In this document: in pieces, positions 11,601-24,700 of the stretch | How the letters are laid out: the number at the start of each line of letters is the position of its first letter | Position numbering within the stretch: position 1 is the stretch's first letter | DNA from: Yamagishiella unicocca | Lineage: Eukaryota; Chlorophyta; Chlorophyceae; Chlamydomonadales; Volvocaceae | Reading direction: 5' to 3' | Length of the DNA: 64,000 bases | Assembly (NCBI GenBank): GCA_003116995.1 | Contig: BDSL01000004.1 | Span: 2,418,001-2,482,000 of the forward strand | Notes under the pieces: model-generated | What the model saw: only the letters and a program-made list of their open reading frames with translations | The model's database searches: none | What the model was told of the DNA's origin: nothing | Program-made: the position numbers and the translations under genes

Positions 11601-14600
11601 TCTGACGGTGGCGCGGCGGGGCGCGGCGGCGGTGCGGGAGTACCTGCTGGGGGGCTGGCGCGGAGATGAGTCGGCACCGGTAGGCTGGGGGGTGGAGAGG
11701 GAACCGCACAGGCCGGGAGTTACAGAAAAGAACCGGTTACTCGGCATGGCTGAGGGGGTAAAAGATGACTGCGAATCTACGGCCGAGGGGGGGAAGGGAA
11801 GCCGCGCTTGTGTGGCCCGCGGGTAAGGGGCTGGGAGCTGAGGGCGAGGGCCGGGAAGGGGGAAGGTAGACGGGGTCATGGAGAGGGGGTGCGGGCCTGG
11901 GGGGTTTAGGGTTTTTGGCAGAACCTGTCCGGAGTTGGGGCGCAGCCTGCGGGCACTGGGGCCCGGGGATACGGGCGTCCGGGTACCCTGTGGGATCTGG
12001 GTTGTCACGAGGTCGTGAGACGGGCTGAGTTCGACTTATCGATATATAGATCTGGGCTTATGCACATCTCAACACCACAGCCTCTGGCTTCGTCTGGCGA
12101 GTGGGGTGGGGTGGTGCGCCAACTGAGGCACTTGCTTGCGTGTGTGCGGGGTGTGCGGGGCTAACGGGCTGGTCGCCTGGCCTGGGCTGGAAGGGATCCA
12201 CCTGGAGATGCGGCTCGAGGTGTGGCTCGCGCCCGAATCGCCCCAGCCGGGGAGCCAAGCGGGGAGCCGCCGCCTGCAATCCACTGCCCGCCCGTGCCCC
12301 TCGCTTCAGCACAACCCTCCCTCCCCTGTCGCCACTCCGCGTACCCGCCGGGCAGGTTGAAGGCGACGACGATTGCGGTTTTGTTGAGGACGACATCGAG
12401 GAGGACCACGCGGAGGCCGTTCCCCAGGAGCTGCAGTCGCAGCAGCAGCAGCAGCAGCAGCAGCGGCGGCAGCGGCGGCGGCTGGTGGTCGGCGCGGCGT
12501 GCAAGCCGTGCGTGGATAAGGACGACAAGATAGAGGAATTGGGTAAGCGAGCCCATGCACAGCAGGGGACGGCACGCCAAACCATGTGGCGTCAAACCAG
12601 CATAATTTCGGGACACGGCATATACGACAGCGCCTCTCTTTCCCCCTGCGAAGGGCCTTGTATCAGCGGCCTCCGTAACCGCATGGACCGGGCTTGGACG
12701 AGTCTCACCACGCGCAAGTCCAGCCAACGCATACAGGTCTCCACCATGTACTCCAAATGCGTCGTTCAAACGCCCTCACAAACCAGGCCTTCGTTGTTGT
12801 TGTTTTGGGGCGGGACTCATTCTCAGGTTCCTCAAGTACCTGTTCTCCAGCACACAACAATAAACGAGTTTCCCGGACCTTTCTCTAGTCGGTTTGACCT
12901 ACCTGTTAAGTGCCGACCAACGGGTTTCCTCCCAACCCCCTTCCAGATTTGACTCCCGCCCCCCTCCCCGCCGCCGAACCCAATCCAACGTGGCCCCCTC
13001 CCTGGACTTGCAGGCCAGCTGCTGCGGGAGGCCCGCGAGCGGTTGGAGCGCGCGGAGCGGCAGTTGGAGCACTCGCGGGAGCAGCTGGGCCGCCAGGCCC
13101 GGGACCTGGCCCAGCAGGCGACACGCAGCGTGGAGCGAGACGGGGAGATCAGCCGGCTGAACCGGCAGCTGGCGGCGGCCTCGTTGCTGCCCGGATACCG
13201 GGGGGATAAGGCCCAGCCGGCGGCCGCTAGCCCGCAGGGCAAGGCGCCAGCGGCAGCGCCAGCGGGGGCGGCGGCGACGGCAGGGCTGGGCCCGGGGGCG
13301 GGCGACCGGAGTCAGATGCAAGTGGAGGCACATCTGAAGACGGAGCTGCAGACTGCGCGCGGTGAGGCGGAGGTGGCGCAGGCTGCGGCGGACGCGGCGG
13401 AGCGGGAGGCACGGCGGCTGCGGAAGGAGGTGGAGGCGCGGGAGCAGCAGGTGGGGACGCGGGGGGTGAGGTGGGGGCGGCGGTGGGCAGGAGGGTGTGA
13501 GGGCAGGGAAGGGGTGAAGTCTGCGGCTGCGCAGCCTCGGTATGGAGGGCAGGTCGTGAGCACGCGGCTTGCTCCGCCTGGGCCCTGAAATCTGCCCTGG
13601 TTCCATGTGGCTGGATCCGTCCCGGCAACTGTCCCCGTCCTTTACCGCGCCTGGCATCCACTGCCTGACACGGTGCTGCGCAGGTCGCCTTTCAGCGCGA
13701 GCGGGCAGAAGAGCTATCGGCGGCGCTGGACAAGGAGCGCGAGCGCTGCAACGCGGCGGTGGCCGCTGCGACGGAGGCGACTCACAAGTACGGCGAGCTG
13801 CAGCCGGTGGTTGCGGAGCGCGATGAACTGCGGAAGCGCTTGCAGGTGCGTTGCAGGGGCTGAAACAATGCCGCTGCCTGGAGCACGCTGTGGCGGTTCC
13901 GACCTGGGACCACCGTACACGCGGGTCTGTTGGACGTTACTGCGATGCAAAGCAGGACGCCAACGACGCGCTTCTGGTCGTATATGGTATTGAGCCTTGC
14001 CCATCTTTGCGGCAGGGCTGGGGTCTTTGGGCTGGGGCGCGCCCCCGCGTTTGCGTGGTGGATAGCTGGCCCTGGTGGATGAATATGCCGACGTCACGGG
14101 CATCACCCGGACATTAAAACGGTTAGCAATGTACTATAAACGTACATCCCTGGTCGACTGCCATGCGCGTGCAGACAGCCAAGAGCGCCAATGATGAGGC
14201 GTGGCGGGCGGCGCAGGTGGCGCGGGATGGGCACCTCAGCTCCGAGGCGGCTGCTGACATGGTCCAGGGCCGACTGGCAGCGACGGAGGCAGCGAATGGC
14301 AGCCTGGCGCAGCAGATACAGGATGAGCGCAGGGCTGCCGCGTGCGCGGCGGTGGAGGCGGACAACAGGTGCGGAGATCATCGAACGTCTCAAACCTTGA
14401 GGCAGGCCGGGTCATTGAAAGTCCTTGAGGGTTCATAGAGCCGCGTAGTACAAAATTTTGGGAGTGAACAGAATGAACGGACGTAATGAAACACAATATG
14501 GATGAGGAGGGAGCGTGGGAACACATGTATGATGCGGGTCCATGGACGGTGGTAGTGTACTCGTAGGCGTCGGAATAACTTCAACACATGTTGCGTGGAC

Positions 14601-14873
14601 GCCATTTGCCTATTCTTCGAACATGCCAAAACCTAGTGTGCCAATCTCCGTTCGCTTGCTTTCAGGGAGAGGCAGCTGCAGCTGGAGTTGGCCCGTTTGC
14701 GCGCCGATTTGGCAACGCTCATGGCTGAGCGTGACGTGCTGCATGGCGTGACACCGCGGCAGCAGGTTGGGGACGCCGCCGCCATGTATTCGCCGGCAAT
14801 ATCGACACACCCAGCGGCGGGGATAACCATGACATCAGGGAGCAATGCGTGGGCTGCACCCCAGAGAATTTAA
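8693..14873 (+). CDS. Leucine-rich-repeat / coiled-coil protein (5' end unresolved)
   Basis: Exons in consistent phase: <8693-9205, 9570-9690, 10257-10365, 10589-10664, 11026-11203, 11471-11679, 12356-12542, 13014-13450, 13684-13845, 14175-14368 and 14666-14873 (TAA), giving about 797 aa. Exon 1 is polar and low complexity. Exons 2-6 encode about eight LRRs of the intracellular Ras-group type (for example LTRLDLSSNMLSS, LQALDLSRNLQLLGLP, LTALHLTYNRLTALP). Exon 7 is acidic, with a run of about eight Gln. Exons 8-11 are strongly helical Glu/Arg/Gln/Ala coiled coil (LLREARERLERAERQLEH, LRKRLQ, LQLELARLRADLATL). No enzyme domain is visible, so a scaffolding role (cytoskeletal, basal body or signalling) is only inference. 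The intron after 11203 appears to use a GC donor (ATAG|GCGAGT). No ATG lies in frame in exon 1 as drawn. TGTAA occurs near 15390. Confidence 0.8.
10386..10472. repeat. GGATCC-rich degenerate tandem repeat
   Basis: GGATCCT/GGATC words recur every 10-20 bp inside an intron of the LRR gene. A similar GGATCCAA-rich stretch lies at 46855-46930. Confidence 0.55.
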
Positions 14874-15689
14874 TACGGCGCCGTCCAACAACATCCCACA
14901 GCAGTGCTTCGGGCGCGAGGCTGTTCCTCGTGTGCCCGTTAACTGCACATGATAAAGGATAAGAACCAATCAAACGACCCATAGTATGGCTGCGAAAGAT
15001 AACGAACGCACTGCCAAAAATGGACCTAGCAAGGTAATCAGAGTTGCAATTACCGATGTGGAAACGCGCACGAAAATAGGTTCTGCCAGCGAGAACTGGG
15101 TCCCGGCCTTCTCATGTGCATTGATGTATCTTGTCATGTTCAAACGATTGGTAAAGGCGATTTCTCAATGGATTCTCAATGGATTCTCAATGGAAATGTT
15201 GCACACGGTGACCGGTTGCATGGCCGCAGGAAATGGGCAACGTGTGGGAAAATGTGTATGCTTGCATTTCTTTATGCTTGCATTTATTCATGCGTCTGCA
15301 TTGTGCATGCGCGCTATTTCACGATTTTTGGATCCTGTGCGCGTGTACGACAAGGTCTGGCAACTCCCAGCCAAACCTTTTGCGGATACCTGTAATTTGT
15401 GCACTTTAAAATGTTACTCTAGCGGCGGTATCGAGCTGTAAGCGGCACCTTGACATGCAGTGATCTGCTTGCGGATCCACGCAGCACACGCGCAGCACGA
15501 ACTATAGACAGCGAGGGATCAGCGAAGAGTATCGCAAGGAAATTGTGTTACCATCACGCACAAATCTACTTCGGAGCGGACTGATTGAGGGATAGCAGCA
15601 TATCCGTCAGGGCTTGCCGCGTTATAGTAATAGTCCTTTTCACTTCGCCTGCAAGGCTTCTGCAGCCATTTTAAGCCAAACCCTGAAAA
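14874..15689. other. LRR 3' flank and RAD51 promoter region
   Basis: No coding exon is recognised. The stretch 15170-15200 contains a short direct repeat (CAATGGATTCT, about three copies). The potential polyadenylation signal TGTAA near 15390 would serve the LRR gene. The RAD51 ATG at 15690 follows within the same block, so its promoter should lie here; no clear TATA box was seen. Confidence 0.4.
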
Positions 15690-17904
15690 ATGGCGGCAGA
15701 GATGGAGGAAATGGAGCAGCAGGGAATGGTCGAGGGACAGGAGGAAATCACTGGACCCATGCCTGTGGACGTCCTGCAGGTGCGCACCATACTTATTCCA
15801 TCAAGTTTTTTCCACAAGGTTGACGCCAACCTGAAATCTAAGCAAACATGCCAACCGCAGCAACACGGCGTTGCCGCCGCTGATATCAAAAAACTGAAAG
15901 AGGGCGGTGTGCACACGGTTGAGCACCTTGCGCACGCGCCCAAGAAACAGCTATCTGAGATCAAGGGCCTCAGCGAGGCCAAGATTGAGAAGATGCAGGC
16001 AGTCGGTAAGCCTGCTGCGCATGGTGGGTTCTGCATCGGCACGCCGTGGAGTTGAATTCCTCCGCACGTTGCAGCATTCAAGATAATTCCCATGGGCTTC
16101 ACAACTGCGGCTATCGTCGCGGAGCAGCGTAAGGAGGTGAGACGCGCAAACAGTCGGGCGTCAGCGGGGCGGCACCGTGCTTAACCTGGCACAGCCACGA
16201 CTTGCCTGCAAAAACGCCTGCTGCCTGATCGCACTGCTATGTGCGGCACAGGTAATCAACATTACCACTGGCTGCAAGGAGCTTGACTCCATCCTGGAAG
16301 GTACGGTGCACTGGCCTAAGGGTGCAGGGCTGCCAGCTTTAGCCACACTTGTGCGCGTTTCATAACGTGGCGTGAGCTCGATGCAACGCTTCAGGAGGCA
16401 TTGAGACGGGAAGCATTACAGAAATGTATGGCGAGTACCGTTGTGGGAAAACACAGCTCTGCCACACACTATGCGTCACCTGCCAGGTAAGAGATCTTCC
16501 GGCGAGAAAATTGCTTCCGTCTGCAGCGCTGCATGGCAACGTTGCGGGACGTCGCCCGAACACGCCGTATGTTGACAGTGGTTACCTGGACTAATTGCAA
16601 GCGCTCGTCCGAACGTAGCTTCCAGTGGACATGGGCGGTGGCGAGGGCAAGGCAATGTACATTGACACGGAGGGTACCTTCCGCCCGCAGCGCTTGATAC
16701 AAATCGCGGAGAAGTGAGTACCGTCGCCTGCGGGATCCCTGTTGTCGCCTTGCCTTATTGCCATACGCGTGTACACGTGATGGATGTATTAAGAGTGTGA
16801 AGTTCGGCACTAGAGACTGGGTTCGACATGCTTTCTATACCCACGTTCGCAACAGGATGGGTTACGGTACATCCAACGGTATGCCCTGCTTTCTGGGCCC
16901 TTAATCTTGTATTATCGTCGTGCGACCGTGTCCTGCAAGGTATGGGCTCAGCGCAGAGGACGTGCTCAACAACGTGGCATACGCTCGTGCGCATAACACG
17001 GAGCACCAGATGCGGCTGCTCCAAGACGCCGCATCTATGTTGGCGGACAGCCGATTTGCGCTTTTGATTGTGGACAGCGCCACGGCGTTGTACCGCTCGG
17101 AGTTCAACGGGCGAGGAGAGCTCAGCGTGCGACAAATCCATTTGGGAAGGTACGTGTCGATGCGGCATTTACTTAGTTGACCATCACCTACTTGGTCGGT
17201 GCCGAAATTCTTGATTTAACTTATCTCAGTCTAACACCTTTTGCCTTTGTAAGTCGGCCCTTGAGTCCGCCCATCACGGTGACGGTTTCTCGTATGCGGC
17301 GTACCCTGACTCGCTTCCAAAATGTCGCTGGTGCGCGCATGATAAAGTGATGCGTGCCAGCAAGTCTCCTAAGCTTTGGACCACGTGCGGTGCGGATGGA
17401 TGAGGGCTAACGGGGTGTCCGCACCTCTGTGCCCTTTGCAGATTTCTCCGTGCCCTTCAAGGCATCGCGGATGAGTACGGCGTGGCGGTGGTAGTCACTA
17501 ACCAGGTAATGTCTTTACCACAGAGTGGACTGCAAAGTACTAGGGGCATGGGTCTCCACATAGCCAGGACAGTCGTGAACATCGAGGGGGTCGCCGTTAA
17601 CCATATTTATTGCAAAGGCAGGCGCGTGCCAATAGGCTGCAAAACATGTTACAAACGCCTCCTTCCTATTGCTGCGTAGGTTGTAGCTGCCAACCTTGAT
17701 GGCGGCGGCGGTGGCATGTTCGCTGGCCCAGCAGTCAAGCCGATCGGTGGCAACATTATGGCGCACGCCACCACCACCCGTCTAGCACTTCGCAAAGGGC
17801 GCGGTGAGAACCGCGTTGTCAAGATTATCGCCTCACCATCGCTGCCAGAGCGCGAGGCGCAGTTCTCTATCGCCGCTGAGGGCGTTACGGACGCGAAGGA
17901 CTAA
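15690..17904 (+). CDS. RAD51: RAD51 recombinase
   Basis: Eukaryotic strand-exchange recombinase that forms nucleoprotein filaments on single-stranded DNA for homologous recombination in the nucleus. Nine exons join in phase: 15690-15779, 15861-16005, 16075-16136, 16252-16300, 16395-16486, 16619-16713, 16940-17149, 17442-17505 and 17680-17904. They encode 343 aa, the usual RAD51 length (about 340). Seen in order: N-terminal helix-hairpin-helix ([19 protein letters not shown]), the polymerisation motif GFTTA, Walker [10 protein letters not shown] near residue 130, [13 protein letters not shown], Walker [13 protein letters not shown] near residue 220, [15 protein letters not shown], then loop L2 and [13 protein letters not shown] to the C-terminus VTDAKD. 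All introns are GT-AG. The only oddity is a glycine-enriched, slightly lengthened L2 loop just after the last splice junction. DMC1 is less likely because the N-terminus and VTDAKD ending are RAD51-like. Confidence 0.96.
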
Positions 17905-18756
17905 GTGGTCCCATGCTTGGGCCACGCTTGCAAACGTGCATGCACCTCACGATGTACATATGTCACCAGGCATCGCTCATGCCGTTGGCTGCCTGGCCCA
18001 GCCCGCTTGTATATAACATATGGATGCCATGACGAGAGCTTCAGTGATGTGGCGTATGCTTGGGGGAAAGTCTTGACAGTCGAGAGCGTTTGAGCTGTTG
18101 TGCGGGTCCCTGTGCGCCAAGAAACGTTTCCGAGTGTCGGACCAACGCATGGACTTCGAGTTACACTGCGGCCAACAGGGCAAGAAATACAAGGCGGACC
18201 CTGACAGTCATGTCAGTCGTCCTTGTTCTGTATCGGCGTCTCCCGACACATGATTTAAACCGTTGTCGATAAGAATGGATAGTTAGCCACATGAACAGTT
18301 ACTGTCCAAGAGCCCGTACACGCACAAAACTGGGCAGGTACTTGTGTCCTTTGTGTAGTCGGGTGTGAAGTCTATTGGATACGAGTATGGCATTGCACCA
18401 ACAAAGCCGTGTGCACCAATGTGTGCATTCACTCATACGGGTGCATGAATTCGCAACCCGGGTATGTAATCATTGTTGTCAGTCATACAACGTTTTGAAA
18501 GTCCAGCAGCAGTGTTTCAACGGTACGTTAAGCGCTACGGTTAGGACTGTAAGGGTAAGCAACCGACGAAACCAAATTAGGACCCGTCATAAGCAACGTA
18601 GGAAGATGGATAAGAGAGACTCGCCGACACTTTGCAAACACCCGGGCGATTATCGTTGCGCTTGGCTTCGCACTATCAAGGCCGCTCGTTATTGTATGTT
18701 CGCGGGCTTCTGTTCCAGCCTCGGTTAGGTGGGCTCTTGGCTGCGTCTCTGGAGCC
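17905..18756. other. Convergent 3' region between RAD51 and the lipase gene
   Basis: RAD51 and the lipase gene end toward each other across this 850-bp stretch. The plus strand has TGTAA near 18465, a plausible RAD51 polyadenylation signal. TTACA near 18162 would serve the minus-strand lipase, so the two 3' UTRs may overlap. No exon is recognised. Confidence 0.4.
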
Positions 18757-21700
18757 TCAGGCGGCCGGGGATTCTGGTGTCGACCCGGCCTGCTGCTGGT
18801 GCTGCACGACGCGCTCTAGTGCACCCAGGTAGTGGCTGAGCAGGTGATCCCTCAGCATGCTGCGCTTGAGCAGGATGCGCTTGAGCTGCGTACGACCGAC
18901 GTCGCGCAGCAGCCGGAAGCTAGAATTTGCATCCGCGCCTGTACCGCAGGGCCGAAGGAACAAGCAGGGGCACGGGTATTTAGCTGCCACGACGCAATGA
19001 TTCATCGGCCTTAAGCACTCTGCCCGCACCTGACGTCAGCATGGGTATTGCCACCGGCGCCCCCATCCAAAACTCTAAGCAGCTTCACGCTGTTAAGTCT
19101 ACAATCGAATACGGGAGTGATGACCTGACAAACCCCACATAGCACAAGCAGTTGGCTGCCGCTATGTGTGACATGTATGTGGCCCCCTGAACCATACCGA
19201 GCCTCTCCTCCCGCTACATCATCAACGTACCTCGCCGCTCCATCACGTACACGCATCCCGGCACCAGCAGCTCGCGGCACTCGTACGACGGGGACGAAGG
19301 CATGGTTGCGGCCGCTGCAGCTGGGTCCGCCTCCAGCGCTCCCCGCAGCAGCTGCTGCAGGTGCTTCTGCGACGCGACATCCGAGGGGCTCAGCTGCGAG
19401 ATGTTGCGCAACGACCTCTCCGCCTGCAGTTCCGGCAGAGGCTGCAGAGCCAGGTCCGGGAGGTCCAGCATCGAGGCCTGTCGGGACGGCCGCGGTGACT
19501 GGGGCTGCGAGGCGGTTGCGCCAACCACTGGCGGCAGCAGCATCGGCGGAAGCAGCAGCGGCAGGGGGGCACCGGCGACGCCGATGCCCTCAGCCGCCAC
19601 GACGTTGTCCCGTCGCTGGCCCGGGAGGGAGGCGACGCCCGTTACCGCATTGCTGGATGGCAGCAACGGCGGCGCCTGCAGCGGTTCCAGCAACACTGCT
19701 CCCACGGGCGTAGCACCGCCTTCCGGGCACGACCTGTAGCCGCCGCCGCCGCCGCCGCCGCTGCCGTCGTCACCGTTCGCCGCCGAACCCGTCGAACCCG
19801 CCGCCACGCGGCCGTCCTGCTGTCCCACGGCGGTCTTCTGATCGCCGAGTGATACCATCAAGCCCCGCCGTGGCGGCGTGGGGCCAGTGGCGGCGACGGC
19901 GGCGGCGGCGGCGGCTGTCTGCGCGTTGGCTGCCGCGGCGGCGGCCACCAGCGGCGGCGGCGATAACACGCCCTGGACGTCCCCGTTGCGCCGCGGCGGC
20001 GTGTCGTGGCCGTTTCGCGTGGCGCCGCTGCCGGCAGCGCTGCCAGCAGTGACCAGAGGCGGCAGGCTACCGCTGGGGGGCCCGACTGGCCCAGCAGGAG
20101 ATGGAGACGGCGGCTGGCTGCTGTTGTTCGCGGTTCCGGCTGCCTTGGCGGGCGGGCTGGCTTCGGCGCCGGCGCTGGGACCTACCACCTTGTGCTGCGA
20201 GCCAAGGCCCGCCAGCTGGGCCACGCGGCCGTCTGTGTACGACAAGGTTTGGAAGGGGCGAGGGTGAGGAGCTGCGGCGCCCGACGCTCACGTTAGCATC
20301 TAGGCATCAGCAGCCGCAACGCCATAAGCGCAGAAAACCGCAAGCAGGTGCATCAAGGCTGCGAGGTGTTAATCCGTAACGGCAGTTTGGGCACGTAAAT
20401 AACCAAACACTGCAGTAATATGCGCCTGCTGCCGGGTTCTTACTCGGCTGTGTCGGAGACGTTATGGCCGCCGTCGTCGGTGACCGGCCCAGGGTCCCAT
20501 TCACCAGCGCCAGGCCCTCTGCTGCGGCTGGCCTGGCGATGCCCACAGCCGGCGTGCCCTCCTACGTAGGGAGGGGCAACCAGCAAGTGGGCAATCGGGA
20601 GTTCAGGACGGCGGGCCGAGGCCGCAGCGCCGGCTTGAATCAGCACTGCCCGGCCATGCACCTCCACCGCACGTTGCCCTGCTCCTGCGCGCCCCCTGCA
20701 AGCTCCCCAGTCCCACACGCCCGCATCCCGCCAGCCCTGCCGCACGCGCCCCACCTGTGGCGGCTGGCACCTGCACAGCGCGGCAGCGACTAGGTGGTTG
20801 GCCAGGCCCAGGGCGCCTGACCGCCGCAGAGCCTGGGGGCAGGGGGGCAGGGGGGCAGGGGGGCAGGGGGCCAGGGGGGCAGGGGGGCAGGGAGGCAGGG
20901 AGGGCAGGGAGGCAGGGAGGGCAGGGGGCATATGGCTACATACATAAAAACACGCTTGAGCTTGTCATGCAAAATTGCCAATGTGATTGCCCTACATTTG
21001 GATTACGGCGATGTGCCGCGCTCGTCGTCTGCGCCGTGTGTCACTGTAAGGAGCAAACACAACCCTCCCCACCCTTCCCCGCTGAGCCGTCTTCTCGCCA
21101 ACCCCCCGCTGAGCCGTCTTCTCGCCAACCCCCCGCTGAGCCGTCTTCTCGCCAACCCCCCGCTGAGCCGTCTTCTCGCCAACCCCCCGCTGAGCCGTCT
21201 TCTCGCCAACCCCCCGCTGAGCCGTCTTCTCGCCAACCCCCCGCTGAGCCCCAATGGACCGCACAGCGGCCGCAGCCGCACCTGGGCGAGCTCGCTCCTG
21301 GCCAGCACCTCCTCACTGGCTGACGACATCTCGTCGGCCAGGCGCCGTAGCGACATCGCGCTGCAGCGGCTGACCAGGTCGGCCTGCGGGGAGGGGGGTA
21401 GGGTGCGGTGGTGGGGGCGGCGACGGCGGTGAGGGTTAGGGGGCTCTCATGGGAGGCGTTGGCTTGGAAAGTTTTGGAGCTCGTCACCAGGCTGAAGCGC
21501 CCATGCAGGTAGTGAGCAGTAATGTTGGTAGCGGAGCCATGTAGGGGTCATGCTTCCTGATCACAAAGCTGGCACGCAATGGGCGGTGTTGGGGGAGCAG
21601 GGAGGCTTTGGTAGAGGAGGGAGGCATCAAGGCAGGCAGCATTGCATCCACTGCAAGCCCCTGTCGCTTCGACATTCGGCAGGGAGGGATCGAACGTACT

Positions 21701-24700
21701 ACGGCCTCGGCAGCCCTCGGAACGCGCCCTCCCTCCCTCTTTCCCCCTCCCTCTTCCCCCCTCCCTCTTCCCCCCTCCCCTTTTCCCCCTCCCTGGCAAC
21801 CCCCCCTCCCCCCCTCCCTACGTTGTACACGACGCTGTCCACGTACGAAGCGCACTGCTCCGCCACCTCAGCCGTCACGACCGGGGGAGTCGCAAAGCAC
21901 GTGGCGCGCACTGCGGCAGGCGACCCCAGCTCCCGCGCCCGCTCGACGTCGGTAGACAGGATGACGGCCAGCAGGGCGGCGGTGCCTGGCGGCGGGTCCA
22001 GGAAGGGTTTGTGAGGAAATGCCCGTGGGTCCAGGGAGGGGAGCGGTGGCGGCCAAGTAGCGTGATTTGCCGTACACGCGATAATGATTGGCGCCGAGGT
22101 CTTCTGAGGACGGAGCCGGAAGGAAAGGGGGCCGAAGCTCGAGAGGTGCGGTGCTTAAGAGGACTGAGTGGCAACGCATGTACGCGCCCACCCTGCAGTC
22201 GTTACCGTGCCCGCTGCTGCCCCCGTGCCGGTGCCCATGTGCACGGGCCCCTCCCCTCCCTTCCCCACCCTCCTCCCATCCGCCTCCCACCTGCGCCCAT
22301 AGAGTGTCCGATCAGGTGCAGTCCGTAACCCGGATGCGCCTCCAGCGCCCCCCGCAGCCGCCCCGACACCTCCGCCAGCAGCTGCTGAGCGGCAGACAGC
22401 ATGCCGTGGTGGGCGAAGCCTGAGGGCGCGGGGTACAAGATTGAAGGGCCAGGACCCAGGAGAGTCGAGGTCAATTGGGAGTGGGTGGAGGTGCCGGGGA
22501 GTGGGTGGAGGTGCCGGGGAGTGGGTGGAGGTGCCGGGGAGTGGGAGGAGGTGCCGGGGAGTGGGTGGAGGTGCCGGGGAATGGGTGGAGGTGCCGGCCA
22601 TATGGAAACAAGCGCAACTGCGTGTGCATCATGAGGGGACCCGGGCGTGCTCATTCTTCTCAGCTGGGCTTCGGAGCAGGACGGGTAGGCGCCGTTTCCG
22701 CTAGCGCTGCTTGCCACCGCTTCGTCGGCACGTTAAGGGTATTGGCTGTCGGTGTGGATGGCTCCTCCCTGGAGTGGCTTGACGGTTACGAAATACGAAT
22801 CCCTGCTTCCGGACCCACCGGCATGGGTTGGCCCAGTGCCGTCCTTCCCTACTTTTCCTGCGCCATTTTACCCATTGCTGTCCCCCAGTGAAATGCCGCG
22901 AAAGGGAGGGGAGCGATACCCTCCCCTTCTTTTTGGGTTCGGAGTGCGAGAGTGAGCTGCAAGCGGCCACCCTACCCGCCCCAAAGGGACTCGAGTGGCC
23001 CGCCACGTTGGTGAGGAGGTCCCGCAGGAGGCCGGTGCCTCGGACGACAAGCCGTACGGTACGGCTCTCGCGGTGTACGGCGAGGAAGAAGGCGGGGCGC
23101 CACCCGCTGGACTCGGATTGGTGTGCCAGGAGGTCGGCGGGCTGGAGGGTGGGGTGGGGGGCGGCGGTTGTGGGATGCTGGGGAGGTTGCCAGGTAAACC
23201 CGTGTACGAAAGAAAAACCGTTTAGGACAGACGTTTGGGATGTAGTGAGGCAGGCCTTGAAGGACTGTTCCTTCAGTGATAAACAGAAAGGTAATTTGAA
23301 ATTTGAACAAACATCCTCATTGAGCGTGTTCAACAGGGATTTCGACATTGTAGTGACGATGAGCAGAGCCTCGACAGGGTAGCGGTGCCGGTGGTGATGC
23401 GGTGTCGCAGCGGGAGACGCGTCAGCCCATGAGCGGTTCCGGAGCCGCCGCCGCGGGCACCGTGGCTGCAGACGCCGCGGCCGTGGATAAGCCAAGCACA
23501 GCAAAATAGGATTTGGGTCCCCCCTTTTCATGCCGAACGGCCACGACAAACCTGCTACACCGCACCGCACATTTGTGCACGTCATTTGTTGGCCCCCCGC
23601 CTGCCTGCCCGGTTTCCTCCCCATCCCCGCTCCCTAGACCCTACCATATCCGCGGACCACAAGCGGCCCCCCCCGCACGAACGACCTGCCCCCGCCCACC
23701 GTGTCCCGCCACACTGTTCCGCCCACCATGTCTCGCCCACCGGACACCCGCGCCCACCGAGTCCCGCCCACTGGACTTCGCCCACAGTGTCCGCCCACCA
23801 GACCCCGCCCACCTGTCCCGCCCACCTGCCCTCGCCCACCGGTTCCCGGATTCCGCCCACCTGCCCTCGCCCACCGTGTCTCGCCCACCATGTCCCGCCC
23901 ACCAGACCTCGCCCACCGTGTCCCGCCCACCGGACCCCGCCCACCATGTCCCGCCCACCAGACCCCGCCCATGTCCCGCCCACCGGACCCCGCCCACCGG
24001 ACCCCGCCTGCATCGGGCCCCACCTGCAGCCCCAGCAGCTGCAGCAGCCGCTCCTCACTGGTCGCCTGGTAGGCGGCTTGCGCCCACTGCGCCTCACTCA
24101 GCCAGTGCAGCGCGGGCGACCTGCGCCAGCGTCGTACAGCAGCCACACGGCGGGACCCAGGTGACTGCTGACTCAGGGCGTCAGGGGTTTGGCGGGCTGG
24201 GCGACACCACGGTACGACGCTGCCATTGCCGTCCGAACGCAAGGGGGCTTGCAGGCCTGTACTGATCCGCTCGCATCTTTCCTGCCCTACCTCCCCTGGA
24301 GCTCCAGGAAACTCCCGAGCGCCCATCCCATCACACCCCGTTCCATCCCACCCTGCATGCCCAGGAACCGAGCACGTAAGTGTGGGCGTCTCAAGCGCAT
24401 AACTCCCCCAGCTACCAGGTACCAGCTACCGGTATTCCTCAGACGCCCCGCGCTGCCCGCGCCGTACATGTCGGTCAACTCCTCCCCACATGCCGCCGCC
24501 GGTGCGCACTGCAGCGGCTCGTGCTTGCGAGCTAGGGCCAGCCTATGAGCTCGAGGGAGGGGAGGGAGGGGAGTTTAGCGAGGGTGGCGGATGGGTAGAT
24601 GGGTGGCTGGGTGGGCGCTGGGGCATGGTGGCGAGGCAAAGCCTGCTTCAACCCTTCACCTACCTCCCCCGCCGAATCCGAATCCGAATCCGAATCCGAT

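Noticed and set aside
21081..21250. CRISPR-like array
   Set aside because: Units of 27 bp are contiguous with no spacers. It is a minisatellite in a eukaryotic intron.
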